This document shows positions 10,547 through 22,799 of a DNA stretch of 64,000 nt, in pieces. A program made the translations under genes and the position numbers. Each line of letters starts with the position of its first letter. Position 1 is the stretch's first letter. The notes beneath the pieces were generated by a model. It did not search any database. It had not been told where the DNA came from and was given only the letters and a program-made list of their open reading frames with translations. The stretch is from NCBI GenBank assembly GCA_001179505.1, contig CDMY01000831.1:149839-213838 (forward strand). The letters run 5' to 3'. The DNA is from Vitrella brassicaformis (Eukaryota > Sar > Vitrellaceae).

Positions 10547-12713
10547 TCAGTCGTCGTCACAGTGGCCCTGGTCGTACACGGGCCCCGATTGATTCTTGAT
10601 GCACTGAGTGCGACAGATGGGACACGGCATCTTCCTGCCGGTGTGCGTCTTCTTGAGATTCTCGAAACAACCTAAACGCCCACATGCGACCACCAATCCG
10701 TGACACACAGCGGCTGGTGCGACACTCACTGGCCCACCCAGGCACCTGTGCAGAGGCATTTGTGTCGACATGGCCACAGCGCCACGACATTGGGCTCCTC
10801 CTGGCACACCACGCATGATGTGATGCTCTGCTTGGGCTTGCCCCTCTCCTCATCCAGCTGCTGCTGCATATCAGCGATCTTCTTGGCCGTCGCCTCCTCC
10901 TGACGCTTCAGCTGCTCGGCCGCCTCCTTCTCACGCGCCTCACGCTCGGCCGCGATGCGCCGCTCCACGTCACGCTGGAAGTCCACACTCTCGAGCCGCC
11001 TCTGGTGGTCGAAGGAGCGGCTGAGCAGGTCCTTGAGACCCTGGCTCTCATGCAGGGCCGCATCCTGGAAGCTCATGACATCCTCGAGTGACCTAAGGGT
11101 GTTCAGCTTGTCTAGGGTCAGCCTGACAGACAGAACAGGGCGGACAGATGGAGAGAGATGAGGTGGCAAGGAAGGCTGTGGGTGTTGCGTGCCCCACCGC
11201 TCCCCGTCGCGTCGCTTGAGCTCGTCATGCTGCTCGATTAAGCCCTGCAGACGGGTCTCGGATGCCTCACGGTCGGTAGCAGCCTGGCCGACCTCATACA
11301 CCAACCTGCAGCAGCAGCAGCAGCAGGCGGCACAGATGCACAAGAATCCATGTAATCGTCGTCTCCTCTCTGTGCTTTCTCACTTGGCGATGTCCTGATC
11401 GATTTCCTCCAGCCGCTTGGACGCCAGCACACACCTCTCGGGGATCTCGAGCTCGCTGCCCTCTAGCTCCTCCAGCCACTGGACGGACTCGCCGGCCGCT
11501 GCAGAGGGAGGACCGACCGGCGAGGGGGCTTCTGGGGGCAAGTAGGGGCGCATGCAAGACCCGTCATGTGTGTCGGGGGCCGGCTCCTCCGATGATGATG
11601 ACGCATCAGGAGTATTCTGGGCGAGATGCACCAGCCGGTGGCTACTCGAGAGCACGAGCGCCTGCAGCTCGTTGAAGCGGCCGTTGATGGTCTCCTGGAA
11701 GTGCTTGACGTCATCAGCAGTGGCCTGGAGGGCAAGTTCGTCGTCGGTGAGGCTGCAACAGGAAAGACAGATACATGAAAGGGGGATAGTGCATGGATGG
11801 GTGGGGCACGGGCTGCGCGTACGTGGGGTTGGCCGTCTTGAGTCTGTCGTTTTCTTCGACCAGGCGCTCCTCGTGGGATGTTGACGCCTCGGCCATGGCC
11901 GTCTCAGCCCGCAACCTCTCTTCCAGCCTGCCCCATACACACAGCCACAAACAGGCGACTATGCCTCCCGCGAGTATTCGTGTGGTCATCGTCTGTGCTT
12001 ACTCTTTCTTTTGCTTGTGAGCTGAGATGGCGTCCCTCTTGATGACCTCCCACCGATCCGCGGCCGACTGCAGCGAAGCGGCAATCGCCTCCTGCTGGTC
12101 AAGGTCCTCGTCATCCGCAGCACCACTGCACACACACACACACACACACAGATCAGACAAGGACGAATAGCGATGCGGCCCCTCCCATATCTGTGTGTAT
12201 GTCTGTGCCGACCGTGCAGGCGGCGGGGGAGCACTCGACGAAGACGACGGCATGGCATCGATCTTATCCTCAAGACTGCCACGCACACACACGAGCAGCT
12301 GGTTGCCGCGATGGATGCGGGCATTGACAGTCACGTACGTGTGAGGGATGCCTGGAGGGACGGACAGAGGGCCACTGGGCATCTCAGAACCAACACCAGA
12401 GCTGCAGGGAAAGCCAAGAAGATACATACCATCGATATGTGCTATCTACGTGTCGCATCTCGGCATTTATCGACTTACGGGCCCGGCACGTCGTCTGCAC
12501 CACCCGGCTGGTATGCCGATGCCGCACCTCCACCCGCAGCTTTCTTGTCCTTTTTCTTCCCTCTCGTGGTCCCACTCGTTGACGGAAACAGAGACGGTCG
12601 GCTGGCATGAGACTCCAGGCTGCACACACCGATTCATCCGGTCGCATTTTTGTGTCTTCTGACCTCTCCTTCTTGGCTATGCCGTCGGTCAGGCCCGCCC
12701 GCAGCTGAGCCAT
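10547..12713 (-). CDS. Coiled-coil RING-finger protein, ten exons
   Basis: Exons 12713-12664, 12619-12479, 12401-12291, 12275-12213, 12125-12003, 11927-11823, 11752-11384, 11305-11198, 11122-10746, 10671-10547; 523 residues with every phase consistent. Residues 1-120 are low complexity with a Lys-rich patch (KKKDKKAAGGG). The middle is strongly helical and charged (IAAEREAREKEAAEQLKRQE), a predicted coiled coil. The C-terminus is a RING: CVVCQEEPN, CRHKCLCTGC, CPICR. That fits a RING-type ubiquitin E3 ligase (known for the family; the activity here is inferred). The end (SGPVYDQGHCDDD) resembles the SGPTI end of the membrane RING protein at 40297-44378. The third exon end is the least certain, because the donor sits in a GT repeat. 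Start is the first ATG in the first supportable exon. Confidence 0.85.
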
Positions 12714-12974
12714 CACATTTGCGGGGGGGAAGCTGCACACACAAGCCACATTGTCGGCTACAGACCACACAGTCGACTGGGGCTACGTTTCCCTACTGGT
12801 CCTGTCGGCTTGACGACTGTGCAGTGGATGGCCGGTCGATAGGTGTGGTGCTGGCCGTCGATGATGCCGGCGGGTCGGCAAATGAGGACCTGATGGATGG
12901 ATGGATGGATGACACACAACAGGGCCCCATCAAAGGAGTCACTCGGTGTGCTGTGAGCGGTTCTTGTGTGTGCC

Positions 12975-15123
12975 TCACGATGAGCTGGACGGCCGCTGGG
13001 CAGCAAACGAATGGCTGGCCGGTGCGCCATGAGCAGGGGAGAGAGGGAGAGGAGGGAATGGTGGTGGGCGGACATCAGCTGGAGGCTCCTGGCTGAGGAC
13101 ATGTTGCTGCTGGTGGTGCTGGTCACTCGGGGCGTCAGAGGATGCCGGCTCGACACTGTGCACCACACACAAGAAGGACAACAGATGGGGGCTATTGGGC
13201 AGGAGTGTCAATGGCTCTGTCTGCACCTGTCGCTGTGTGTGTCTGGCGGGCAGCTCGGCGCAGCAGCTTCCTCCGTCGCATCATCTACTTCTTCAGTCTG
13301 GTGCTGAGTGTCGTCGGCCTCCTCCGTCTCGCCATCTCCCGCTGACTCGGCCTGCTCAGCCGCCAATCGCTGAAGGCAAAATGACACACACATGCAGTAT
13401 CCATGTGTGCAGCGGTGGATGACGGGGGTACTTTGAGTCGCTTCTGCTCGCGCTTTCTGGCGGCCCTCTCCTCCTTCTTGCGGGCCTTCTCCTCCTCTCG
13501 CACCAGATCGGCAGCTGCCGCCGTCCGACGGGCCTCCAGATGAGCCATCAACACATCCACACACGACTGAACACACCAAACAAATAAAGCGGCTGACGTG
13601 GTGTGCCTTCCTCCTGTCTGCTGACCTTGTTGCCGAATTTGTGGGCGTTATCCAGGGGTGTCTGGTTCTTCTGGTTGACGGCTCGGCGTCCACGCCCCTC
13701 TCCAGCAGCCAGTTAATCACCTCAGACCACCCATTGACGGCCGCCAAATGCAGCAGAGACCAGCCCTCCTTGGTACGGCAGTGCAAGCTAAGCACGGGCC
13801 TCTTGCTGCGCCCCCCTTTGCCCTTGGCCGGTGTGCTGCGCGTCAGGCCATGGCGTTCGAGCACATCCAGCATCGCCACTGCACGCAACTGCCGGGCCTT
13901 CTCCTTCTGCTCTGCCTCCTTCGCCGCTGTGCCACCGGCCGCCTGCGGTCCCGCATCTTCTGCAAGACCGTCGCTGTCGGCTTGTCTGCCCTTGCTGGCG
14001 GCCTTCTTCCGGCTCTTGCTGACCACCATGGGCTCAGGAGGGGGCTGGGGAGCTGTCACATCACACAAGAGCGTCAGCGCGGGGTGTGCAACCGGCGGAC
14101 CAGTCACCCACTCACCGTTGGTATCTTGGCTCCCCATGTAGCCGAAGCAGGCGAGCTGTAGAAGATTTCGGCCCTCAAGGACGTACCCCTCAGAGAGGAC
14201 TTACGGGTCGGCATGCGGCTGCCGCAGAAGGAAGTCGAGGACCTCAGGAAAGTGGAACAGGGAAGCAGCACCTGAAGACACCAAGTCAGACTTGTGTCCA
14301 TCCGCCATTTCTCTCCTGTCATGTCCTTTCCTCTGGACACTCACCGAGAGCGGAGGACACCATTGGCTCTCCGGTCTTGCGGCTCACAGCCACCACGCCG
14401 ATTTCGTTGACGTCGGCATTGTACTCGACCAGCGACTGCACAGAGGCAGACAGGCAGGCAGACCCATGAGAGGCGGCTAAGTGATCTCATGCGGTCTCTC
14501 TACTGGCGTACCTTGACAATCTGCGGCGGAGAGGGGCCATCAGACGCGACTGCCAGAATCAGCAAAGGTATCCGCACATAACCTGATGCCATCCAGACGT
14601 AAGCAGACATATCGCCCTTCGATCTTTGTTTGCTTATTCACTTACCGTCAAAGTTGACATCTTCGCCCTCGAATGGCTCGATGCTCGCAGGCGAGAGGTC
14701 TCGCCAGTTGAGAACCTCCCCATCCCTCGCCCGCACCTCTCCCACCGACAGCCCCTCGTCGTCACTCTCCTCCGTCGGCTTGAGGCTGTTGTCCTGCAGC
14801 AGTGTGTTGAGCGACCCAGCCGAGCCGTACCAGACGCATGACTGAAGGGCCTGCTTCAGCACGAAGCCGTTCTTGTATGCGATCATGGGCCTGGGCAGCG
14901 ACGAGAGCACCGAGTGGTCCTCCTTGAGATCGACACACTTGCGCCGCCCCTCTGGCGTCAACAGGTTGTGTGCGCATGCCTCCCGGATCGCTCGCGCTCT
15001 GGCCTTCATCTCCATCATGCCCTTGGTCGCCTTGTCACGCAGCTCCTGCCTCTTCCTCTCGTGTGCCGCGGCCGCTGGCGGGTCGACACCGCCGCCCTCC
15101 TCCATCGCACCAGCTGCAGCTGC
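12975..15123 (-). pseudogene. Ankyrin-repeat protein, downstream module, with stop and frameshift
   Basis: Exons 15123-14646, 14582-14512, 14435-14345, 14271-14116, 14052-13626, 13566-13432, 13369-13227, 13155-12975. It begins with the conserved block REACAHNLLTPEGRRKCVDL followed by KEDHSVL and ALQSCVWYGSAGSL, then ankyrin-like exons (SLVEYNADVNE, EGWSLLHLAAVNGWSEVINW) and a Glu/Lys-rich coiled tail (REEEKARKKEERAARKRE). It parallels the upstream module exon by exon. Two lesions: an in-frame TAA at 14201-14203 after QPHADP, and a missing base near 13682 that separates GVDAE from AVNQKNQTPLDNA. The upstream module reads through both places, so these are real differences or assembly errors. 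It may be spliced to the upstream module by a GC-AG intron (15205-15124), or be a separate gene starting at the ATG near 15108. Confidence 0.7.
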
Positions 15124-15205
15124 CTGCATCCATCCATCCACACAAACGGTGTGGTGTGTGTATGGGTGCCCATGGCATATATGTGGGGGGTGTTGCCTTG
15201 CTTGC

Positions 15206-18200
15206 CGTGGGCTTGTAGGGTGCTCGTGTGCTGGCTCCTGCGGCAGTGTTGGTGGCCGTCTGCCCTGAACGGGCCGCCAGATGCTTCAGCAGCACGGCCT
15301 CGCACTCCTGCGAAACACAACCGGGCGGACTCACTCACTGTGACGGCTCATTGGACGCCATTCCTTGACAGCTGACCTTCTGGCCGAGTATTCGTGTGGC
15401 ATCGAGAGGCGTGTTGTTGTGCTCGTTGACAGCCCCAGGGTCCGCCTCCTTCTTGACCAGCCACTCGACCATGCTGCACCAGCCGTTGGCGGCGGCGATG
15501 TGCAGGGGCGTGTCGCCAGATATGTCCCTGGAGTTGATGTCGAAGATGCCACTGTCGTTCCCGCCGTGCTTGATCAGTCCCTCCGCATCGAGCACCTCGA
15601 TGGTGGCCAGGGCCTGCCGCTGCTGCGCCTCCGACGGAGCCCGCTTGGGCGCACCCATGCACACCAGCTGAAGCAAGTCACGAGAAGCAATCATGGGGGG
15701 GCCTGAGAAGGATGGCGGGGAGAGGAAAGGAAGGCGGAAGGTCACGCATCAAGGTGAGGTCTTTGGTACCTACCGTGTCGGCGCTCAAACGTCATGACTG
15801 CCGGGACTGTGGGGTCGGCTCTTGCCTCACGAAGGAGGAAACTGAGGAGATCAGGACGGTGCCAAATGGCAGCCGCACCTGCACACACACGGAAGCCAAT
15901 GCACTGAGGCTGTGTTTCAGCAATATCTTTCCTTGCCGCTTACCGACGGCGGATGTGTTGAAGCTGATCTTGCCGTCGTAAGTCAGCTTTGTCTGGCCGG
16001 CATGTCCTCGTGCATTCACATCGGCGTTGTACGCGAGCAGCGTCTGCATAACACAGACACATGGAGGTATCCTTACACGCAGCCAGCACGATAGGCTCAT
16101 GGCGTACCTTCATGATCTGTATGGGCGCGTTGGCCACGGCCGCCTGCACGACCAGGGGGGACGGCACATAATCTGAATACACAGGCAGGAAGAGCACCAA
16201 CGTGCACTAAGTGTCAAGCCGTCCATATCTCTCTCTGTCTGTGTCTGTCAGTCAGTCTGTCTGTCTGTTTGTCTGCGGACCTGCAGTGACCACAGTGAGA
16301 GGCTCGTCACGGTACATGCACGATGGGTCGAGAGCATCCAGGGTCAGGTCACTCCACTTGAGCACCTTCCTTTCCTTCTTGGTCCGCACCTCACCCACAG
16401 CCAGCCTCTTCTTCTCTCTGTCAGTCGGCTTGATGAGCGTCTCGCTCAGCAGCGCCTCGAGCGACCCGGCCGAAGCGTACACCACACACGCCTGCAGGGC
16501 GTGGCGGAAGAACACACCGCCCAGGAGGGACGGGTCGGGGAAGCAGGCAGTCGGCAGCTCGAAGCGGAGCTGGTGGTCCTCCTTGAGATGCACGGCCTTG
16601 CGCTGATCTTCCGGAACCAGCTGATCGTGCGCGCACGCCTCCCGCACCGCTCGCACCATGGACGCCTCCGCCACAACCATGGACACCTCCGCCACAGCGA
16701 CCACCCTCTGCGCCTTCTCCTCGACGTCGCTGTCGAGATTGGCCGGGAACATGAGCTGAAACAAGCTGCCGACAGGGGCCTTGCCCTGCTGCTGGGGGAG
16801 GTCTCGGTCGTGCTGGGGCAGCGAGAGCAGGGGTGTCGCATGGCGGGAACCACCCTTCTTGGGCCCTGAGTGCCGCACGTTGGCACCCACCCCGTCCTCA
16901 CCTTCCGACCCGTCATCGTTGTGCTCCGGACCACGAGCTGTCCCCTTTGTGTCCGCCGATAAAGGCGTAGCGGTAGCAGGACGAGTGGGCCCGTCCGGAG
17001 TGCCGGCGCTGCGGAGATTGGCCGGGAAGAAGAAGAAGGGCGAAGAGCTGCCGCCGGGGGAAGGGGCCTTGCCCTGCTGCTGGGGGAAATCTCTGTCAGG
17101 CTGGGGCAAGTGGGCGCACGGCTCTTCATCGTTCTCCTCGTGAGAGTCGCTGAGGTGCGTGTCGTCTGCCGGCTTTGAAAAGTAGGGGCTCTGCTCGATC
17201 TCTCGCTGGAGCGACTGAAGCAAGCTGATGATCTCGTTCGGCACAGGCAGCCGCTTCCGCGCCGTCGTGGTCACACCGGCGGCCGGAGAAGGCACAACAG
17301 GCGTGTCGTCTGGCTGCTCGTCACCTTCCCCCTCAGCCAGCCAGCCCCTCTGCCGCACCATCTTGCCCATCTGCCGCCTCGGCGCCTCGCCCACGCCTGC
17401 TGTGTCCTTGCTGCCCATCAGTGAGCTGGGGCCGTCGCTGTCAGAGCTGTGGTCTCCCTCGAGCAGACCAGTGCCACACCAGGCCCCAGCCGACGGCCGA
17501 GCCGTCGCCGATGACGACATGCCCTTGGCGGTCGCAAACTCGACACTGCCAAATGGCTCGTCCTGCAGCTTGGGGCTGAGGATCACTCTGCTGACGTCAG
17601 GGGCGCCGTGGTGCCGGGAGGGAGTGGTAAACGGTGATAGCTGATTGGTCCGTTGGTCCTCACTAGCCGCACGGCGGTGAGCGGACGGCGTGGGTGTGGG
17701 TCGAGATGCTGGGGCGGGTGGAGGGGGTCCGGAAGACTGGGAGTCGGGGAAACGATCGGGCACCATACCCTCTCTCTTGAGTTGCTCGTATGCCTTCTTG
17801 TAACTCTGCCAGCCGCTGGATCCTATGCAAGTGAAGCTACCCACAGACACCCACCACACACATAGATGAGGCATGCCGTGTTCGATGCTTTCTTCTTATG
17901 CATCTCTCTCTCTCTCACCGTGCAACGCATTTCCAGCAGGCCTCCTCGAGCCGCTTTCTGCTCTCCTCATCAGCACCGGCCGACACTATCCGATCCACAT
18001 GCTGAGTGACACACAGGACAGACAGGCAGACACTCAATATGGGCGACAGTCCTTCATCGCAGACGTCAATGACTTACACATGGACAGCATCATGATACAT
18101 GTCGTGCAGGACCGACGTGTCTATGAACACCTGACCGACGTGCACGTGTGCCTACCTCTCCGACGTCGGGCAGGTGTTTCTGCAGTATGCTCAGTATGGG

Positions 18201-19773
18201 GGTCTCGTCTGCTGATGGGCTCACGTTGCGGATGGCCGAGAGGCTCTCCTTCTTGGCCCGCAGGTAACGCCTATACACACACGCATCAGACGGTGTGAGA
18301 TGGGATGGTGTCACGGCGAAACGATGTGTGTGGCGTGGCCCACTTGCAGGCCTCTTTGACGTCTGTGTCGCTCATGGTATGGCAGCTGATGGAAGTCGGG
18401 ATGTCCTCAGACGCACCATCAGCCCTGCTACCAGTCCCCCGTCCAGCACTGGCCACCAACTTTTGTTGCTCGGCCTGTCGGCTGGGCTCCTCTGCTCGCA
18501 GCTTGTCGCGCTTCTCTTTGGCCGTTTGCCGTGCCGGCTGGGCTGCGGGAGGGGGCAGGGGAGGGGCTATGGTGCTGGCTGCCTGCAGGTCCGCCGACGG
18601 AAAAGACGTGCTGCTGTAGGTGGTGAGGGGGTTCCATCTGATCAAGTCGAACCACAGGCTGCCCGCTCCCAAGGTCCACTCGACAGGCACCCCGGCGGCG
18701 GATCCATCATGAATGAACCAGTCCGAGGGCAGCACCTCCACGGCTGACAGCAGGACGATGGTCTTGGGGTGGCTGCCGACGACCACTCTGCGGTCCATCA
18801 GCTGCTCCAGCACCTTCCCCGCGAGTCCATTCACGTCAACGCTGACGAGGCGCTCGTCCGTTTCGTGGCGCCGCCCCTCCTCGCGCGCCTGCTTGACCGC
18901 CTGCTTCATTGTTGCGCCGACCGCCGTCTCGAAGTGTCCCTTCTCCTCTGGGGATGGGGGTGCCGGTGGGGAGGGGTCGCTAGGCTCGCCCCCGTCGGCC
19001 AAACACACACAGAGGGGCTGCACGCATACAAATACAGAAAAGGCATAACCATATGCGTGTGGGGGTTTATGTGCTTCCTTACCCCGTGTCTATACAGCCG
19101 ACACCTGAGAGCGGCTGCCTGGAACACAGCAGTGCTCTGCAAGCGCACGCACAAGAATCGGTTATGGGGCATGCGTTGCTTAAGGCCGACAGCGACCTCC
19201 TCCCTCCACGCACCACCAGGCCGGGAAAGCGATGCACGCGCCTGCTCGGCAACCTCGACCACCATGGCTTCGGTGTCAGGGAGGACGACACTGTCGCCAT
19301 TCTCATCACAGACGAGCTTGCGATTGCACTCGCCCTTGCTGACGCCACCAGCATCTACGAGATCCTCCTGACGCAGAGAGAGGTTGGGTATCTGCACACA
19401 GGACCAAACACATCCACACCCGCAATTCACCAGTGTTCGGGTGCGCGTGTGTGCGTACGCGCACCTTGACAGGAGCTGCATGTGGCCTCTGGATGACATC
19501 ACTGCCTGCAGACGGTGCGCCCCTCCTCTCGTCGCCACCCTTGCCGCCATGGCTGGCCTTCCCGGCCGATGACGCACTGCTGGCATGCTGCGGTGTGTGA
19601 GGGGCGATGGGCAAGGAAGTAGAGGGGACTCTTATCTGCTCCTTCGTGGCCCTGCCGCGCCCAATGGAGTCTGCCGGCGGGTCGTAGCCTCTATCTTGGG
19701 TGTTCCTGTCGTCGTCGAGTGCCTTGTTGCCGCCAGCCAGGCATTTCCGCAGGTTCATGGAGGAGTCATTCAT
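15206..19773 (-). CDS. Large ankyrin-repeat protein, upstream module, eleven exons
   Basis: Exons 19773-19465, 19391-19149, 19017-18344, 18270-18156, 18001-17919, 17836-16281, 16172-16108, 16043-15944, 15878-15774, 15702-15377, 15307-15206; about 1226 codons before the module junction. Start MNDSSMNLRKCLAGG. The first half is unrecognised, with disordered Pro/Ser/Asp-rich regions and a Gln-rich doublet (FPQQQGKAP and LPQQQGKAP, about 100 residues apart). It then carries the module shared with the downstream gene: REACAHDQLVPEDQRKAVHL, KEDHQLRFELP, ALQACVVYASAGSLEALL, ankyrin-like TLLAYNADVNARGHAGQTKL, GDTPLHIAAANGWCSMVEWL and EHNNTPLDATRILGQK. Ankyrin repeats bind proteins; partner unknown. 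No GT donor ends the last exon. A GC donor at 15205 would fuse it in phase to the next module. The exon 2 donor (GTGCGC) is the least certain junction. Confidence 0.72.
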
Positions 19774-20067
19774 CGACGCAGCTAGATCACGATATATCGC
19801 TCATTGTGGCTTCTGGTCTGTCCGGTGCTGCATCCTCACAGCCTACCTCCTGCTGTCCTCCCCATCCCTCTTGCGATCCTGTAGCTCGCATCTCGTAAAC
19901 GGCGAAAACGTGGCTTTCGGAGACTGGCGCGAAGTGGCGTCTGCCTTCAGGCAGAAGGAAGGGGTATACAGCCCCAAACCGATCTCGATTCGCAGATGAT
20001 ATGAGATGTGGCGCGTGCAGTCGGCCAGGGTCTAGATTCGGCCGCAACGAACCTCTCGTGGACCTCT

Positions 20068-20200
20068 CGGTGTGTATAGTCGTCACTGCGTGAGTGTTGT
20101 GATACTCATGGTTGCGACACGATGACTGACAGAGACAAGGGTCACACACATAAATCCTTATCCCGAATCAAACCTTCCTCTCGGCACACCAACACCTCAC
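20068..20200. repeat. Dispersed repeat A, copy 2
   Basis: Same orientation as and closely similar to 10056-10195 (shared words GTGTATAGTCGTCACTGCGT and AGAGACAAGGGTCACACACA). It lies just downstream of the 3' end of NOC4 and upstream of the ankyrin gene start. Confidence 0.8.
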
Positions 20201-20248
20201 ATACCGCACCACACTCATCCCCACCACTCACCTAGCCAACCACATTCC

Positions 20249-22720
20249 TCACTCGCCATCATCCGCTGCCTTCCCCCCTCCTCCCCCGCTCTCTCTGCCC
20301 ACAAGTCTCCTCTTGGCCTCCGCCGCCATCGCCTTACAGCTGGGCGCCTCTCCCCTAAGGAAGGCCTCGAGGTCCATGGATATGTCAAAGAGCTCGTCGG
20401 CCAGGGGGTCGGACGGGTTGGGTGTGGGGCTGTACAGCTGTGGCTTCTTGAGCACCTTGAGGCTCTCCTTCCGCAGGGTGGCGGGCGTCAGGTCGGCAAA
20501 GTCGTCAGGGTCGACCTGCTTGGCGTCCCACTGACCACACACAGGGAGAGAGGACAGTGGGAGTGTGGATGTGTGTTGTCTGTTGTCTGTGTGTTTGGTT
20601 ACCTTGGTCATGTCTGCCTCGAAGAGCTGGGCGAGATCGGCCACGGCAGGGTGCCAATGCCTGACACACACACACACACACACACATGTAATGCTCGCCT
20701 CCTCTCCTGTCGTGTGTGTGAGTTCCTGCCTACTTCCTGAGGAGCTTGATCTCCCACAGAGAGAAGCCCTTGAAGCGATTCACCGCCTGCTGCTGCTTCC
20801 CGCCCTCCCCCTCCCCCTCTCCATCCTCCCCCTCTCCCTCCGCTCCCTCATGCTGCTTGACGATCTCGCACAGCGCATCCAGGTCACCCTTGACGCGAAA
20901 GAAAGGGTCGCCTCCCTCGATCGGCTCCATCTCGGGCACAGTGGGGTCGGTCCACTCCGGCCGATCCACATGGATGAGGGGCATGCACACGGCCTTGTTG
21001 CGCATGATGAGCGCATACGTCATGGCCACGCACCAGACGGCTCCGTGTGGGGGCGACAGGCACGCCACTCGCATTAAGCGCTTGCAGAAGGCGGCGAGCA
21101 TGGCGGAGGGGACCATGGTGGAGCGGAGGGAGAGGTTGACGAGCTGCAGGAAGGTCTTGCGGTTGGGCACGGCGAAGATGGCGGGCCGGATGAGGTCATA
21201 CAGCCGGTGATAGAAGCGGGAGACCGACTTGGCCACCACTTCGGGGTCGCCCAGCTTGTACTTGGTCAGCAGGTAGAAGAGCCCACTGAGGGCCGTGATG
21301 GACGTCTCGTAGCTGCCCTTGTCAAAGGCCTTGAGCAGGAAATCCGCCAAAGTGAGAGGGTTGGAGATGTAGGGCATCACGCCGACAGACAGATGGCTCA
21401 GCAAAGACTGCGCGGTCGACGGCACCAGCGGCAGACTCAGATACGCCAGCCAGGCGGACTGGTACGCCAGCCGATAGGAATGCGGGCTCTTGCACTTGGT
21501 CGTCAGCACATTGGCCACGAACAGACCTTCAGGCCGCTCCTCCTCCTGCCCGTCGGCGGACTTGCTGCGCCTCTTGCTCCCTCTTGGAGCCTTCTCTGGG
21601 CGCGGGACGCTCTTGAGCATCTGCAGGCACCGCTTGCTGACGGTCTGCAGCTCGTGGCTCAGATGCGGCCCGTCAGTGGCGGCCGCAGAGCTCTCCGCTC
21701 CCGACTCAGGCTCGCGCACACCCATCAGCGCACCCAGATAGAACACACCTGGGTACGTTGGCTCGCCCTTGCCGTTGCTGTCAGCCTTTGACGGCGGCAC
21801 ATCGCCGTTCATTTCCTCCTCCTTGCTGCCGGCCTCGGCCTGCTTGAGTTGCTGGTGTGTGTGGTTGATGACGCGCTTGAGCACGAGCAGGAAGTAGTAG
21901 GAGAGGTCGGCATAGGGGGTGAGGTACTCGGCCATGAGTGTGGTGTGGAGGGCGGTGGTGTAGGTGGGGGCGTGGACGACCTCGTGGACGAGGGTCTGGA
22001 GGAAGCGCGTGGGGAAGGTGAAGTCTTCGTGCTGCTGCCATAGCAAGGCCTCCTGCTGCAGACTGTGCAGGTAGTGCCGCACCGCACATACCTGAATTGA
22101 ATATATGAAGGATTGGGCCACACAGAACAAACATGACGCGACCCACCTTCTTTCGTGTGCGTGGCTGTGTTGATTCACCTGTAGTTTGCTCCTCGTCTGC
22201 TTCCCCCTCGGCTGACACGAGATGAAGGACAGCACCAGCTTGACGTAGTTGTCAAAGTTGAGCTCCAGCCACTTGCGCAGCCTCTCGTCGGCGGTGCTCA
22301 AACCGTCCGTCGCGCCCGTGGCACCGTCATCCTCGCCCTCTCCATCTCCCTCGGCATCCCACTGTCGCTTCCTGCGCTTGGCGTTGAGGAATGCCGGCAG
22401 CCGGTGCTGCCTCTTGTAGTGGTAGAAGATGCGCTGGAGGCTCTGCAGGCAGGAGGCCACCTCCTCAACTGTACCCACCTCCTGACACACAAGAGAGAGG
22501 AGGCATACCACTCATGAGATGAGATGTGTCCACGATGGATGAGTGGCGATGAGTGCACAGGCCTTCCTTCCTGACCTACCTGGCAGTCATCGAATATGTG
22601 GCCGATCTGTGCGAGTCCTGTTGGGTTCTTGAGGGCTTTCTCCTCTGTCCTCGCCACCAACGCCTCGTCGAGCTCCTTGCAGCCATCCATCCTCCCTTCC
22701 CAACCCTCCCCAGGGTCCAT
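20249..22720 (-). CDS. NOC4: Nucleolar complex protein 4 (NOC4/UTP19-like), five exons
   Basis: NOC4 works with NOP14 in nucleolar maturation and export of the 40S ribosomal subunit. Exons 22720-22580, 22481-22179, 22091-20734, 20660-20603, 20530-20249; 713 residues, phases 0,0,2,0. Family features: SLWEIKLLRK then HWHPAVADLAQLFEADMTK, the hallmark NOC4 W-E-I-x-x-L / H-x-H-P stretch near the C-terminus; SRFYHRLYDLIRPAIFAV; and MLAAFCKRLMRVACLSPPHG, matching the CBF/Mak21-type domain (LSSTHLPA-like to FxKRLARLSL). The length is longer than metazoan NOC4 (about 516) and similar to or above fungal forms, the excess being low-complexity Glu/Gly-rich insertions (GEGEDGEGEGEGG). The start ATG (MDPGEGWEGRMDGC) lies only 79 nt from the start of the divergent PLAC8 gene. 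Confidence 0.88.
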
Positions 22721-22799
22721 CGTGAAACGCCAAGGGAGGCTACAGAGAGAAGAGGGACTCTGCGTTTCCACTTGTCGAGCGTCAGCCCTCCCTCCCTAG
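22721..22799. promoter_or_regulatory. Very short bidirectional intergenic region
   Basis: Only 79 nt lie between the chosen start codons of NOC4 (-) and the PLAC8 gene (+). Promoters and 5' leaders must overlap each other or the opposite gene. No known element was recognised. Confidence 0.55.
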
